NCBI RefSeq assembly: GCF_013366925.1
Contig: NZ_JAALDK010000003.1
Coordinates: forward strand, 621,356-685,355
Length of the DNA: 64,000 nt
Direction: 5' to 3'
DNA from: Paraburkholderia youngii
GTDB lineage: Bacteria > Pseudomonadota > Gammaproteobacteria > Burkholderiales > Burkholderiaceae
The notes below the pieces were generated by a model that saw only the letters and a list, made by a program, of their open reading frames with translations, searched no databases and was not told the origin of the DNA. This document shows positions 8,342-16,794 of this stretch, in pieces. Position 1 is the stretch's first letter. Each line of letters begins with the position of its first letter. The position numbers were made by a program, and so were the translations under genes.

Positions 8342-8746
8342 TCATTGCCCCAACCTTGAGCGGATCTCGGCGACGGACAGATCATGTTTATGTGTGGCAA
8401 TTTGCCAGGTATTACCCCATTCATCTATCACCATGGCTCGCCGGTCGCCGTACGGCATGTCGGTTGGTTCCTCAATTGCGACCGCATTCGCCGCGATCGC
8501 GCGCCTGTAGGTTGAATCAGCGTCCTCGACATAGACGTAGAGAAATGCCGTGGCTGGGTCACGCAGGCCATCCCCACCGCTGACCATCAGCACGGAGTCG
8601 CCAATTCTGATCTCGGCAGGTAATCCGGCTCGAAATTCACCCCGTGCCTGAAAGACCTGCTTAAGGAACGCTACTAGGTTTTCGGGATCCCGTACGATGA
8701 TTCGGGGTGTGACGGTATGCCAGCCGTCAGGCTGGAAGTTAGTCAT
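8342..8746 (-). CDS. VOC-family protein, PhnB/glyoxalase-like
   Basis: From ATG 8746: MTNFQPDGWHTVTPRIIVRD, then PENLVAFLKQVFQARGEF, IRIGDSVLMVSGGDGLRD, FLYVYVEDADSTYRRAIAAN, EEPTDMPYGDRRAMVIDEWG and NTWQIATHK. This is the single-domain VOC layout of PhnB-like proteins (about 135 residues) with the 'P-YGDR-A-v-D-xGN-W-iAT' closing motif. The longer frame upstream (8824) adds residues unlike the family. It probably binds or converts a small metabolite; the substrate is unknown. It stands alone between mobile elements. Confidence 0.8.
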   Translation of the reverse strand: MTNFQPDGWHTVTPRIIVRDPENLVAFLKQVFQARGEFRAGLPAEIRIGDSVLMVSGGDGLRDPATAFLYVYVEDADSTYRRAIAANAVAIEEPTDMPYGDRRAMVIDEWGNTWQIATHKHDLSVAEIRSRLGQ

Positions 8747-8972
8747 AGCGTGCGCCTCGTAACAGATATCACCGAGAATTCTCCTTTGTGTGCCCCATGT
8801 CCGCAAAGGGGTCGCCTTCGGCACACGGCATCTGGCGCCAGCCGGCCATAAAAGCCACTAGAGAATGAAAGGGACTTCCCCGTCCCGAGGCTGCGGCGGA
8901 AGCCGCGAGTCGGCATCAATGTGCCAGGATGAAGTTGCGAACGTTCATCGACACCAGCGAGAGGGGAAGTCC

Positions 8973-9998
8973 ATGGCTATTATCACTGTCGGAATCGATC
9001 TTGCCAAGAATGTATTTGCCGTTCACGGTGTGGACGAGACCGGTAAGGCGATGCTGATCAAGCCGCGTGTTCCGCGCGATCAGCTGGCGACGTTGATCGC
9101 ACAGTTGCCTGCGTGCCTCATTGGCATGGAAGCGTGCTCCGGCGCGCATCACTGGGCCCGCATGTTCCAGCGGCACGGCCATACGGTCAAGCTCATGGCG
9201 CCCAATCTTGTCGCGCCTTATCGCATGTCGGGCAAGCGCGGCAAGAACGACGCGGCGGATGCTGCTGCAATCTGCGAAGCGGTGACGCGCCCGAGCATGC
9301 GTTTTGTGCCGCTGAAGGACGAACATCAGCAGGCAACGCTTTGCCTGCATCGGACACGACAAGGTTTCGTCGAAGAGAGGACAGCGACCTACAACCGGTT
9401 GCGAGGCCTGCTCTGGGAATTCGGCGTGGTGCTGCCACAGAGCCCGGACAAATTGCGCAGGTACATCACGGAACATCTGGACACATTGCCTGGCTGGGCA
9501 AAGCGCAGTATCAGCGATCTGCTTGAGCATGCCGGCCATATCGAGGATCGCCTGCTCGAATACGACCGTGCGATCGCTGAGATCGCGCGTGAGGACGCGC
9601 GTAGCAAGAGGCTGATGCAGTTGCGCGGCATCGGCCCAACCACGGCAAGTGCGCTGCTCGCCAGTATTGGTGCCGGGCACGACTTCAGAAACGGCCGACA
9701 GGTGGCAGCCTGGATCGGACTTACGCCCGGTCAATATAGCAGCGGCGGTAAGGCGCGGCTGGGCAGCATTACGAAAGCAGGTGACGCCTATCTGCGCGGC
9801 CTGCTGGTCAACGGTGCCCGCGCTGTCATTGCTAACCTCGGCGAGAAACAGGATCGCTTCAGCCGATGGGCCCGAACCCTAGTCGAGCGCCGGGGCTACT
9901 GGCGGGCAGCCATCGCGATAGCCGCAAAGAACGCGAGATTGGCGTGGGCTGTGCTGAAATATGGTGATGACTTCAAGCTCGAACCAGTGGCAGACTGA
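8973..9998 (+). CDS. IS1111-type transposase (DEDD)
   Basis: A 341-residue protein from ATG 8973 (GAGGGGAAGTCC upstream supplies a ribosome-binding site). The N-terminal RuvC-like DEDD domain shows VGIDLAKNVFAVHGVDE, IGMEACSGAHHWAR and RMSGKRGKNDAADAAAICEA. The C-terminal Transposase_20 domain shows LRGIGPTTASALLASIG and FRNGRQVAAWIGLTPGQYSS GGK with the catalytic-serine region. In this family an element-encoded guide RNA is now known to direct target choice (bridge RNA/seekRNA). The frame is intact. Confidence 0.93.
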   Translation: MAIITVGIDLAKNVFAVHGVDETGKAMLIKPRVPRDQLATLIAQLPACLIGMEACSGAHHWARMFQRHGHTVKLMAPNLVAPYRMSGKRGKNDAADAAAICEAVTRPSMRFVPLKDEHQQATLCLHRTRQGFVEERTATYNRLRGLLWEFGVVLPQSPDKLRRYITEHLDTLPGWAKRSISDLLEHAGHIEDRLLEYDRAIAEIAREDARSKRLMQLRGIGPTTASALLASIGAGHDFRNGRQVAAWIGLTPGQYSSGGKARLGSITKAGDAYLRGLLVNGARAVIANLGEKQDRFSRWARTLVERRGYWRAAIAIAAKNARLAWAVLKYGDDFKLEPVAD

Positions 9999-10310
9999 CT
10001 CCGATTCGAGGCTGTCGGCCAACCTGCAACGGGAAACGGGCGCAGACATCATGAGCACATAGAAACGATCACTTTGCACTGCCAGCGGTGATGTGAAGCG
10101 GGTTGGACCCGCGCGGAGCGTACCTGAATAACACGGCGGGGATATCCATTCCCGGCTAGAGAATGAGGCCTCTGCGCGCGTCTTTCATCAGGGTCCGGAC
10201 CATTGGTCCAACATGACCGGTTGTAGAACCGCAGTCCTTCACCTTCTCACACGCACCAGCGCGGCATTGCAGCATGTATCAACAGCGAACCTCGATTGAG
10301 CTTGTGCTCA
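9999..10310 (+). ncRNA. putative IS1111 guide RNA (seekRNA) region
   Basis: Non-coding 3' region of the element. It shares ordered short blocks with the equivalent region of the second, clearly different IS1111 (20362-20611): GGT-GGACC, CCTGAA-ACA, CATCAGGG followed by CCG, and a final CCGCAG. Conservation of blocks in non-coding DNA between diverged elements supports a structured RNA, as described for IS1111 seekRNAs. The exact ends and loops are not determined. Confidence 0.55.
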
Positions 10311-10326
10311 ACGGGGAAGCCCTTGT

Positions 10327-11189
10327 AGCGTGTTAGGAACTTTGAAGTACTGACACGGCGTGGACAAGCATGAGCATTGCGAAGACGACGAAATGAAGCC
10401 CAGCGAGAGTTTCGGGGAGCCGTTCATAGTCACGTGCGAGACGCCGGAAACGGTTGAGCCAGCCAAAGCTGCGCTCGACCACCCACCGGCGGGGGAGCAG
10501 AACGAAACCCTTTTTCGTTTCTTCGAGTTTGATCACCTGAAGGTCAATGCCCTCGTCGAACGCAGCCTGCGCTGGCTCTTTGCCCGTGTATCCCTGATCG
10601 GCAAATGCCACCTTGACCGTTCGTCCCGTTACCTGCTGGACCTGCCGCGCAAGCTCCGCTACCTGTGCGCGCTCCTGTTCATTGGCTGGGGTCACGTGCA
10701 CCGCCAGCAACTGTCCCAACGTGTCTACTGCAATATGTACCTTACTACCGCGCTTGCGCTTATAACCGTCATAACCCGCACGCGGGCCGCTCTCGCAGGT
10801 CGACTGTATCGTGCGGCCATCGAGGATGACCGCGCTGGGCTGTCCCCGACGGCCCTGTGCCACGCGTATCACCGAGCGCAGGTCACTCACCATGCTCTCA
10901 AAGCAGCCAGCCTGCAACCAGCGTTGAGTCTGCTGATACACCAACTCCCACGGCGGGAAATCATTGGGCAGCATCCTCCACGGCGCGCCGGCACGAGCCA
11001 TCCAGCGCAATGCATCAAACATGTCGCGCAGTTCGTATTTGCGCTGGGGCGCGTCAACGTCCATCAGCGTCAGATACGGCGCCGCGAAACTCCATTCCTC
11101 ATCCGACACATCAGTCGGATACCCTTTGCGGTCGGTTGTTTTCATCCCGCCAGGATACCAGGTCTCAATCGAAGTTCCTAACACGCTCT
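10327..11189 (-). mobile_element. IS5-family element (copy 1 of 2)
   Basis: Bounded by inverted repeats of the form GAGCGTGTTAGGAACTT (left end slightly altered). It carries one transposase. A nearly identical copy in the opposite orientation lies at 60847-61710. Confidence 0.88.
10333..11145 (-). CDS. IS5-family transposase, IS427-like
   Basis: From ATG 11145: MKTTDRKGYPTDVSDEEWSF, an N-terminal DUF4096-like segment (ALRWMARAGAPWRMLPNDFP PWE), then a DDE domain: SAVILDGRTIQST, KRKRGSKVHIAVDTLGQLLA, VKVAFADQGYTG and PRRWVVERSFGWLNRFRRLA with the catalytic Glu. The protein is 270 residues and intact. The second copy differs at DGRTRQST and LLVVHV. A GTG 39 bp upstream lies in the terminal repeat and is less likely as start. 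Confidence 0.92.
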   Translation of the reverse strand: MKTTDRKGYPTDVSDEEWSFAAPYLTLMDVDAPQRKYELRDMFDALRWMARAGAPWRMLPNDFPPWELVYQQTQRWLQAGCFESMVSDLRSVIRVAQGRRGQPSAVILDGRTIQSTCESGPRAGYDGYKRKRGSKVHIAVDTLGQLLAVHVTPANEQERAQVAELARQVQQVTGRTVKVAFADQGYTGKEPAQAAFDEGIDLQVIKLEETKKGFVLLPRRWVVERSFGWLNRFRRLARDYERLPETLAGLHFVVFAMLMLVHAVSVLQSS

Positions 11190-11308
11190 AACGTGGCGCT
11201 GTTCGCGCCATCCAGATGAGGGCTCAACACAACAGAACGGTCATAGAAGGACGTGGGCCGCAATTGAGAAGCGACCTTTCGCACTAGTACAACATCCCGT
11301 AAATAGCT

Positions 11309-11608
11309 TTAATAATTATCGGGCTGCAAATAAGGCTGTAGGAGCGTGACGACGACCTCGGCCATCTCGTCGAGTGAGCCTGTGCCCGGCAGAGGTTCCC
11401 ATCGGCCGGTGCGGCTCCGAAAGGCGGCACTATAACGATTGCGGGCGAGCTCGGTAAGGCGCGCCACAACAGTCGGTTCCTCATCATCGAGACGTTTGAT
11501 CAGCAGGTGCCGCCCATAGGCTTGTGTGACGATCTGCTCATGGCCGAGCAAGCTGCGCAGTTGACGCTGGAGTTCGGTCGCGTAATGTTTAGTGGGTATG
11601 GCTGGCAT
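11309..11608 (-). CDS. 99-aa hypothetical passenger protein inside an IS630
   Basis: From ATG 11608: MPAIPTKHYATELQRQLRSL, ending LLQPYLQPDNY. It has a basic, folded-looking sequence with YGRHLLIKRL, LTELARNRYSAAFRSRTGRW and EPLPGTGSLDEMAEVVV. It is not a known part of IS630 transposases. It is in the same frame as the truncated transposase upstream, so read-through would fuse the two (425 codons in all). No function is recognised; it could be a chromosomal gene captured between the repeats or an accessory gene of another element. Confidence 0.65.
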   Translation of the reverse strand: MPAIPTKHYATELQRQLRSLLGHEQIVTQAYGRHLLIKRLDDEEPTVVARLTELARNRYSAAFRSRTGRWEPLPGTGSLDEMAEVVVTLLQPYLQPDNY

Positions 11609-11689
11609 GTCTGTCTCTTGATTACGATGTGCCCGTTTGCAACGGGTAGCCCCGGAAAGTCCATTTGAAGGGGCGCGCTGCCTGATTAT

Positions 11690-12586
11690 GCTCGCGTGCA
11701 GCGGGGTGAAGTGGAAGTGAAACCGCTGATCATGCCGCTCGTTGAACGCTTGCCAGACGGCCTGGGCGCGATGCGTATTGAGGTTCTCCCAAATCACGTG
11801 CACCTGTTTGCCCGGGTGCGCAGCCGCCACGCGCTCCATGAAGGCGACCAGGTCGTCCTGGGTGCGCCGCTCGCGGCAGTGCCAGCACCTGACCGGATGC
11901 ACATCAAGCGCGGCAATCAGCGCCTGAGTGCCGTGCCGGATATATTCAAACTCCCGACGACGCAGCCGTCCCGGTGCCGGCGCGTGCCCCGGGTGCTTGC
12001 GCTCGATGGCTTGAATGCCCGTCTTCTCGTCGATGCTGAGCACCACCGCGTTTTTGGGCGCCTTGCGGTACAGCTTGCAAATCACATTGACCTTCTCGCG
12101 AAAGGCCGGGTCGGGACTGTGTAGCCATTGCTGGACCCGGTGCGGTCGAACGTCGCCAGCCTGCAGAATGCGCTGCACATGGCTGCAGCTGATCTGTTCG
12201 ACAATGCCACGCTCGATCGCGCGCGCCACTATCTCGTCCAGTGTCGGCGTAGCCCGTCCCTCGGGTTCGTGTGCTTCACATGCCAACGCAATCAACTGCA
12301 GTCGCGTTTCTTGCGTGATGCGTGGCGGACGGCCGCTACGCTCACCCTCGCGCAGGCCCTGCGCACCGTTCTGTGCGATGCGCTTGCGCCACGTGCAGAC
12401 CGTCTGCGCCGATACGCGCAGCTCTCGAGCAATCACCGTATTCGAGTGTCCTTCGTGCGCCCACAGCGCGATGCGTGCCCGCATCACATCTCGCTGAGTC
12501 GCGGTCTTCCGCTCGATCAGCGACAGGAGTTCTTCTCGTTCTTTCTTCGCCAACTTCACTGGCGTTGCATGACGACCTTGGCTCAT
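11690..12586 (-). pseudogene. IS630 transposase, C-terminally truncated
   Basis: Starts MSQGRHATPVKLAKKEREEL with helix-turn-helix segments (GHSNTVIARELRVSAQTV; TWRKRIAQNGAQGL). The first catalytic Asp is in LSIDEKTGIQA. The second acidic site reads IWENLNTHRA, where Asp is usual (Asp to Glu). The frame departs from the family at FTPLHAS, so the third catalytic Glu (normally NQIE) is gone. It is therefore inactive. It continues in frame into a linker and the 99-aa passenger ORF. Confidence 0.85.
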
Positions 12587-12676
12587 CCCGAAATGATAGC
12601 CAAGACAATTATTTAATCAAGCTATTTAGGGGATGTTGTACTAGTCGCGACGAAGCCATCGCTCCTTTTTGCCGGT

Positions 12677-13567
12677 TTACATCTGCCGGAACATGTGTGC
12701 GTATTGTTTGCTGACGGCGATCGCGCCATCGTGGCCGCGCAGCTTGATTGACGTTTTCCCTAGCGCGCTGACCGATGCACTCTCTACCTTATCGACGTTC
12801 ACCACGGTGCTTCGGTGCACCTGCCAGAAGCGAGCCGGGTCCAGTTGCGCAACTAACTCCTTCAGGCTCATCCGGATCAGCAGTTCGCCCGTTCGCGTCG
12901 CGACGACGACATACTTGTCGGCAGCCTCGAAGTACAGCACATCTTCCACCGGCACTATCCTGATGTCGCTGCCGCTGGATGCGCGCAGATAGCGAAGCGG
13001 CGGCCTCTGGTCGCTGGCCTGCGCGCGATTCTCCGGCGCGGTGCTGCGCGTGATCTGCTCCAGCTGGCAGAGCAGTCGTTGCAAATGAGCTTGCATCTGG
13101 GCGCCGGGCATCGCATCTGTTGGCGCGCGCGAAAGCCGAACGCACAACCTGTCGATCGTGCGCGCGAGCCGCGTGGCATCGACGGGCTTCAGAAGATAGT
13201 CGATCGCGGCGGCATCGAACGCGTCCAACGCGTATTGATCGTAGGCGGTCACGAACACGATCTGTGGCGGCGCCGCGAGCTTCGTGCACGCGCGCGCAAC
13301 GTCGAGCCCGGTCGATCCCGGCATTGAAATGTCGAGGAAGGCAACGTCCGGCTGCAAGGCGACGATGCGCTCGATGGCATGCTGGCCGTTACCGACCGTC
13401 GCGAGAATCTGCAAATCCGGCCAGGCCGCCGTCAGCTCCCGCTGAAGCGCGGCTGCGATGAGCGGTTCGTCCTCGGCGATCAGCGCGGTCGGCGCGCGAG
13501 ACACCTCCGGCGAAAAGGCCTTGCCGCTATCGTTCTGTGCCGCAGGGCGGGGCTGGCGGATCTTCAT
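12677..13567 (-). CDS. LytTR-family response regulator
   Basis: A 296-residue protein. The receiver domain spans about 27-145: ALIAEDEPLIAAALQREL, phospho-acceptor Asp in DVAFLDISMPGSTGLDVA, VFVTAYDQYALDAF and DYLLKPVDATRL (Lys). A linker with a coiled segment follows, then a C-terminal LytTR DNA-binding domain at about 195-295 (YLRASSGSDIRIVPVEDVLY, FEAADKYVVVATRTGELLIR, FWQVHRSTVVNVDKVES). The ATG at 13567 overlaps the kinase stop as ATGA, so the pair is translationally coupled. It probably binds direct repeats upstream of targets such as membrane or envelope genes; no target is visible here. An IS630 lies just past its stop. Confidence 0.93.
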   Translation of the reverse strand: MKIRQPRPAAQNDSGKAFSPEVSRAPTALIAEDEPLIAAALQRELTAAWPDLQILATVGNGQHAIERIVALQPDVAFLDISMPGSTGLDVARACTKLAAPPQIVFVTAYDQYALDAFDAAAIDYLLKPVDATRLARTIDRLCVRLSRAPTDAMPGAQMQAHLQRLLCQLEQITRSTAPENRAQASDQRPPLRYLRASSGSDIRIVPVEDVLYFEAADKYVVVATRTGELLIRMSLKELVAQLDPARFWQVHRSTVVNVDKVESASVSALGKTSIKLRGHDGAIAVSKQYAHMFRQM

Positions 13568-14694
13568 GGCCTCACACTCTCTTGCGGATGACGGGCATTG
13601 TCCACCGGAAGCAGGATTTTCGCGATGGTACCTTGCGGCACGTTCTCGACGAGCGTCAGTGAAGCGCGCTCGCCATAGAGTGCTGCAAGGCGCTCCCGCA
13701 CGTTCGCCAGTCCGATGCCCGTGCCCTGCGTCGCCGGCGTCGCACCGAAGCCTGACCCCGTGTCGGCGACAATGAGCTCGACGTGCTGTTCGCCGCGCTT
13801 TGCTCTCACCTCGATCCGCCCACCTGTCACCGTAACCTGAACACCATGCTTCAGTGCGTTTTCGACGAGCGGCTGAAGCAGCATCGGCGGCACCGCGAGG
13901 TTCCCGCAATCGGCAGGGAGATCGAGCGCATAGGCGAGTCTCGGGCCGAGGCGCATTGCGTGCACGGCAAGTATCGAATCCAGCACCGCAAACTGATCCG
14001 CGAGCGTCTCGCTTTCGGCCCGCGACGCTTCAAGCGTTGCCCGCAAAAAGCGGTTGAGGCTCCCGAGCAGTTCGCGTGCGCGCGGCGGATCGGACACGAT
14101 CAGGCTATCCAGGGTCGCCAGCGTGTTGAAGAGAAAGTGTGGTTCGATCTGCGCCTGCAATGCCTGCAAGCGAGCGCGCAACGCGGTTTTTTCGGCGGCC
14201 TCCTGCAGCCATGCAGTTCGGGCCACCTGTTCGCGCAGCCCGGCGATCCGGGCTCGCGACCAGCCATACCAGGTGACCAGCAGCGTCGCGACCAGCGCGA
14301 TCCAGCCCGTCGTGGCGAGGTCTTTGGAGGCGAACGTCTTGCCGATGTCGAGGCCCAGCAGCGCGCTCGCGATCACCCGTCCGATCGCGGCGCCAGCGAT
14401 GATTGCGCCAACCATCACGATGGCAAGCCTTGGCGCAGTGAGTGCGTTCTTCCGCTGAAGACGAAAGCGGCCGACGTGGAGCAGCAGCATGATCGACAGC
14501 CCTATCGCCTCGCTGAAGACGAGGTTTTCGCCAAGGCCTTTCCCCATGCCGACCACGGTCAGGCCCGCCGCAATCAATGCGTTGCCGATGACGACGAGTA
14601 CGGCCTCGCGCGCATATTCGTCCAGCAGTTGTTTTCCCGGGACGGGTAACCCGGCGGACGCATCGGAGAGTTTGGCGTTACTGCCACGAATCAT
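13564..14694 (-). CDS. LytS/YehU-type sensor histidine kinase
   Basis: About 376 residues from ATG 14694, which overlaps the stop of the upstream gene as ATGA (ATG 14703 is an alternative). The N-terminal half carries about four hydrophobic segments (VLVVIGNALIAAGLTVVG, EAIGLSIMLLLHV, LAIVMVGAIIAGAAIGRVI, WIALVATLLVTWYG). A His_kinase domain follows with QIEPHFLFNTLATLDSLI (phospho-acceptor His in PHFLFN) and an HATPase_c with PPMLLQPLVENALKHG and GTGIGLANVRERLAALYG. Signal unknown. It forms a two-component system with the downstream LytTR regulator. Confidence 0.92.
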   Translation of the reverse strand: MIRGSNAKLSDASAGLPVPGKQLLDEYAREAVLVVIGNALIAAGLTVVGMGKGLGENLVFSEAIGLSIMLLLHVGRFRLQRKNALTAPRLAIVMVGAIIAGAAIGRVIASALLGLDIGKTFASKDLATTGWIALVATLLVTWYGWSRARIAGLREQVARTAWLQEAAEKTALRARLQALQAQIEPHFLFNTLATLDSLIVSDPPRARELLGSLNRFLRATLEASRAESETLADQFAVLDSILAVHAMRLGPRLAYALDLPADCGNLAVPPMLLQPLVENALKHGVQVTVTGGRIEVRAKRGEQHVELIVADTGSGFGATPATQGTGIGLANVRERLAALYGERASLTLVENVPQGTIAKILLPVDNARHPQESVRP

Positions 14695-15068
14695 GCGATC
14701 CATCCCGTCACAATGAGATTCAGCAGGCGGTGCGGTGTAGCCACTGCTGCGATACCGGCCATGACGAGACCGATGAGCGACCCGCGCATCGCAAGCTGGT
14801 GACCGCGGATGTTGCCTTGCCGAATCGCCCAGGTCGCCCGCCCTAAGCTGACGATTGTGAGCAACGACAGCCCGTGCACCCAGGAAAAATGTCCCGGGCT
14901 CAGTTCCCGAATGTCGAACGAACTGAGGGCAGTAGCGAGCATAGCCACGGCCCAGAATCGACCGAGCCACTTGTGGCGCGGCGTTCCCTTTTTGGCCAGG
15001 AGAACAGCGGTTCCGAGTATGACAGAAAAGATGGCAGTGGCGATATGCGCGGCGATAATGGCAGGCAT
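14691..15068 (-). CDS. DUF2306-type small membrane protein
   Basis: A 125-residue, strongly hydrophobic protein with about four membrane helices (AAHIATAIFSVILGTAVLLA; WLGRFWAVAMLATALSSF; WVHGLSLLTIVSLGRATWAI; GSLIGLVMAGIAAVATPHRL). The pattern KKGTPRHKWLGRFW is typical of DUF2306. GGGAGAG lies before ATG 15068. It is the first gene of a three-gene operon with the kinase and regulator, coupled by ATGA. It may be the membrane partner or the regulated target; this is inference. Confidence 0.82.
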   Translation of the reverse strand: MPAIIAAHIATAIFSVILGTAVLLAKKGTPRHKWLGRFWAVAMLATALSSFDIRELSPGHFSWVHGLSLLTIVSLGRATWAIRQGNIRGHQLAMRGSLIGLVMAGIAAVATPHRLLNLIVTGWIA

Positions 15069-15612
15069 GCTAGCTCTCCCGGCAGGATGCGCGGACTGGA
15101 TGCCTGCAGTTTGTGCGGCACATCGACCGTCTTCCAGGAGCATGCGACGAACTGTACGGATTGCGTCGCGAGCGGCACTTTTTGAAGCGCGAGACGAAGA
15201 TCGGCCGGGCAACGCTTGCTGGGTGTTCGGGTGCGCTTGCGATAGATTGAGGGCGGGAGTGGCGAAGCAGTGTGGATAGGGCCGTCTTCCACATTAGATG
15301 TTCGAGGTGGATTGGGCAGCGCCCGTCCATAAGTCAGTCGGGGGTGGCGTGCGGATCGTCAACAATCGCGCGCTGTAGAACGGCAATACAGTGCTGGGAC
15401 ACCACGGCTCATCTAAAATCATTTTCAGTTTTAAACCACCCAACTGACGGTACAGTGACTGAAGAATGTCGGCATCTGCGCTCTGCGCTGTTCGAATACA
15501 ACTGGTTGCGGGTTTTCTGATGTGCGTAAATTTGTCTGCATGCCGCATGGGGACTGACTTTTAAGGTCCGCATGGTCAGATCGGTTAAAGTCCGGATTTG
15601 CGGATGTAGCGG
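15069..15612. other. upstream region of the two-component operon, no gene recognised
   Basis: Should contain the promoter for the 15068 to 12677 operon, but no convincing -35/-10 pair was singled out. The last part (about 15545-15612) is the left end of an IS5-family element. Confidence 0.4.
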
Positions 15613-16371
15613 ATGACCGGAAGTCAATACAGGCAAGCGATTCCCACGAATTTGAGTCTTGAGCAATTTGTCTTGCCGTATCTGAGCCGGGGCCGACGTG
15701 GGCCGGCTCCAACGTTGGCGTTGCATACAATCTTCAATTACGTCCTGCAACTGCTTTACACCGGGTGCCAGTGGAAAGCGCTGCCGATCAGGATGAACGG
15801 CAAAGGCCGCCCCGAGATTCATTACACGCGTATTTATTGGGCACTGCGGCGCTGGGAGGCCGATGGCTGCATCGACCGGATTTTTGCCGGCTCGGTGCAC
15901 AAGCTTCTTCAGGACGGGCGGCTGGATCTCACGGTCATTCACGGCGACGGCACCACCACGGCGGCGAAGAAAGGCGGCGACAACCTCGGGTATAGCGGCC
16001 ACAAGCATCTCAAGGGCTGCAAGATCGTCGCCTTCTGCGATCGCGAGTGCAACATCATCGCGCCGTTCGTGACGGCCCCGGGCAACCGCAATGAATCGCC
16101 GCTGTTGCGCGAGGCGCTGCTCGGACTCACCGCAATGGCCCGCGCCATTGGCATGGACCTGCACGGCTCAACCGTCAGTCTGGACGGCGTCTACGACTGC
16201 CGGGCCAACCGCAAGGCGATCTTCAATCGCGGCATGATCCCGAACATCCCGGAGAACCCGCGTGGGCGCAAAACACCGAAGCGCGGCCGCAAGCAGCGCT
16301 TTGATCCGGCCGTCTTCGAGGAGCGCTTCCGGACCATCGAGCGGCTCTTCGCGTGGGAAGACACCCATTAG
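15613..16371 (+). pseudogene. IS5-family transposase, C-terminally truncated
   Basis: From ATG 15613: MTGSQYRQAIPTNLSLEQFV, LYTGCQWKALPIRMNGKGRP, then DDE landmarks LTVIHGDGTTTAAKKGGDNL, VSLDGVYDCRANRKAIFNRG and ERLFAWEDT. The usual ending after WEDT (FKRLLLRFE-type and a C-terminal helix) is missing: the frame runs into H-stop at once. At the breakpoint GACACC and GGTGTC form a short inverted repeat. About 250 residues remain. The element probably lost its right end to an adjacent rearrangement. Confidence 0.8.
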
Positions 16372-16794
16372 CGGGCCGGTGTCAAGCGAGTAAGCAACGC
16401 CGTGGCCGCATAAGCGGCCGGTTTGGATTTCCTATGTGTTGTGCCCGCTCGCAGTGGCTGAGCGCGCCCGGTTCTTCAAGTTGTGGCTGCGACGGATCGC
16501 GCCAGACACCCATGTGGATCAGGCGAGCGGCGAGAAGCAGCCGGTCGCCCTGGCGGCCATGCCGCCCCGGAAGAACGTTGGTACCGCAATGCGTCCAAGG
16601 GGCTTGTGCAAATTCGAGGGCTGCCTGTATTCTGGCGCCAATCCATCGGTGGCTCGCATGGCGAGCGGTCCGCTTTAACTGCGCATCGGCGACGACGGCA
16701 CGGCATCCCATTCAAATTTGCAAGGCTGGAGCCCAATCTTCCCACGGGGCTTGCCGGTCGCCGTCGAAAGCTTCACATGAAGCAGCGTGTCACA
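16372..16794. other. 423-bp stretch, mostly unassigned, containing the 3' flank of IS110 copy 1
   Basis: No supported gene. The short open frames on both strands (such as 16436-16678) show no family features. The part next to 16794 is the 3' end of the IS110 element, whose exact terminus cannot be set because the second copy is truncated before this region. Confidence 0.4.

Larger units (their letters stand above)
8869..10324 (+). mobile_element. IS110-family element, IS1111 subgroup (first)
   Basis: A transposase with about 310 bp of non-coding DNA downstream, bounded by inverted repeats AAGGGACTTCCCCGT (8869-8883) and its imperfect complement ACGGGGAAGCCCTT (10311-10324). Subterminal inverted repeats and a long 3' non-coding region are typical of IS1111. 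An IS5 element begins directly at the right end. Confidence 0.8.
11287..12641 (-). mobile_element. IS630-family element with an internal foreign segment
   Basis: Flanked by TA (11285-11286 and 12642-12643), with inverted repeats of about 30 bp beginning GTACAACATCCC. Inside are a transposase that lost its C-terminal third and an unrelated 99-codon gene next to the left repeat. At 1,355 bp it is longer than usual for the family. It lies 35 bp beyond the stop of the lytR-like gene. Confidence 0.8.

Noticed and set aside
8173..8583. Plus-strand 136-aa ORF near the VOC gene
   Set aside because: Overlaps the supported minus-strand VOC gene and has no family features.
13783..14649. Plus-strand 288-aa ORF opposite the histidine kinase
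   Set aside because: No domain features; the minus-strand kinase is certain.
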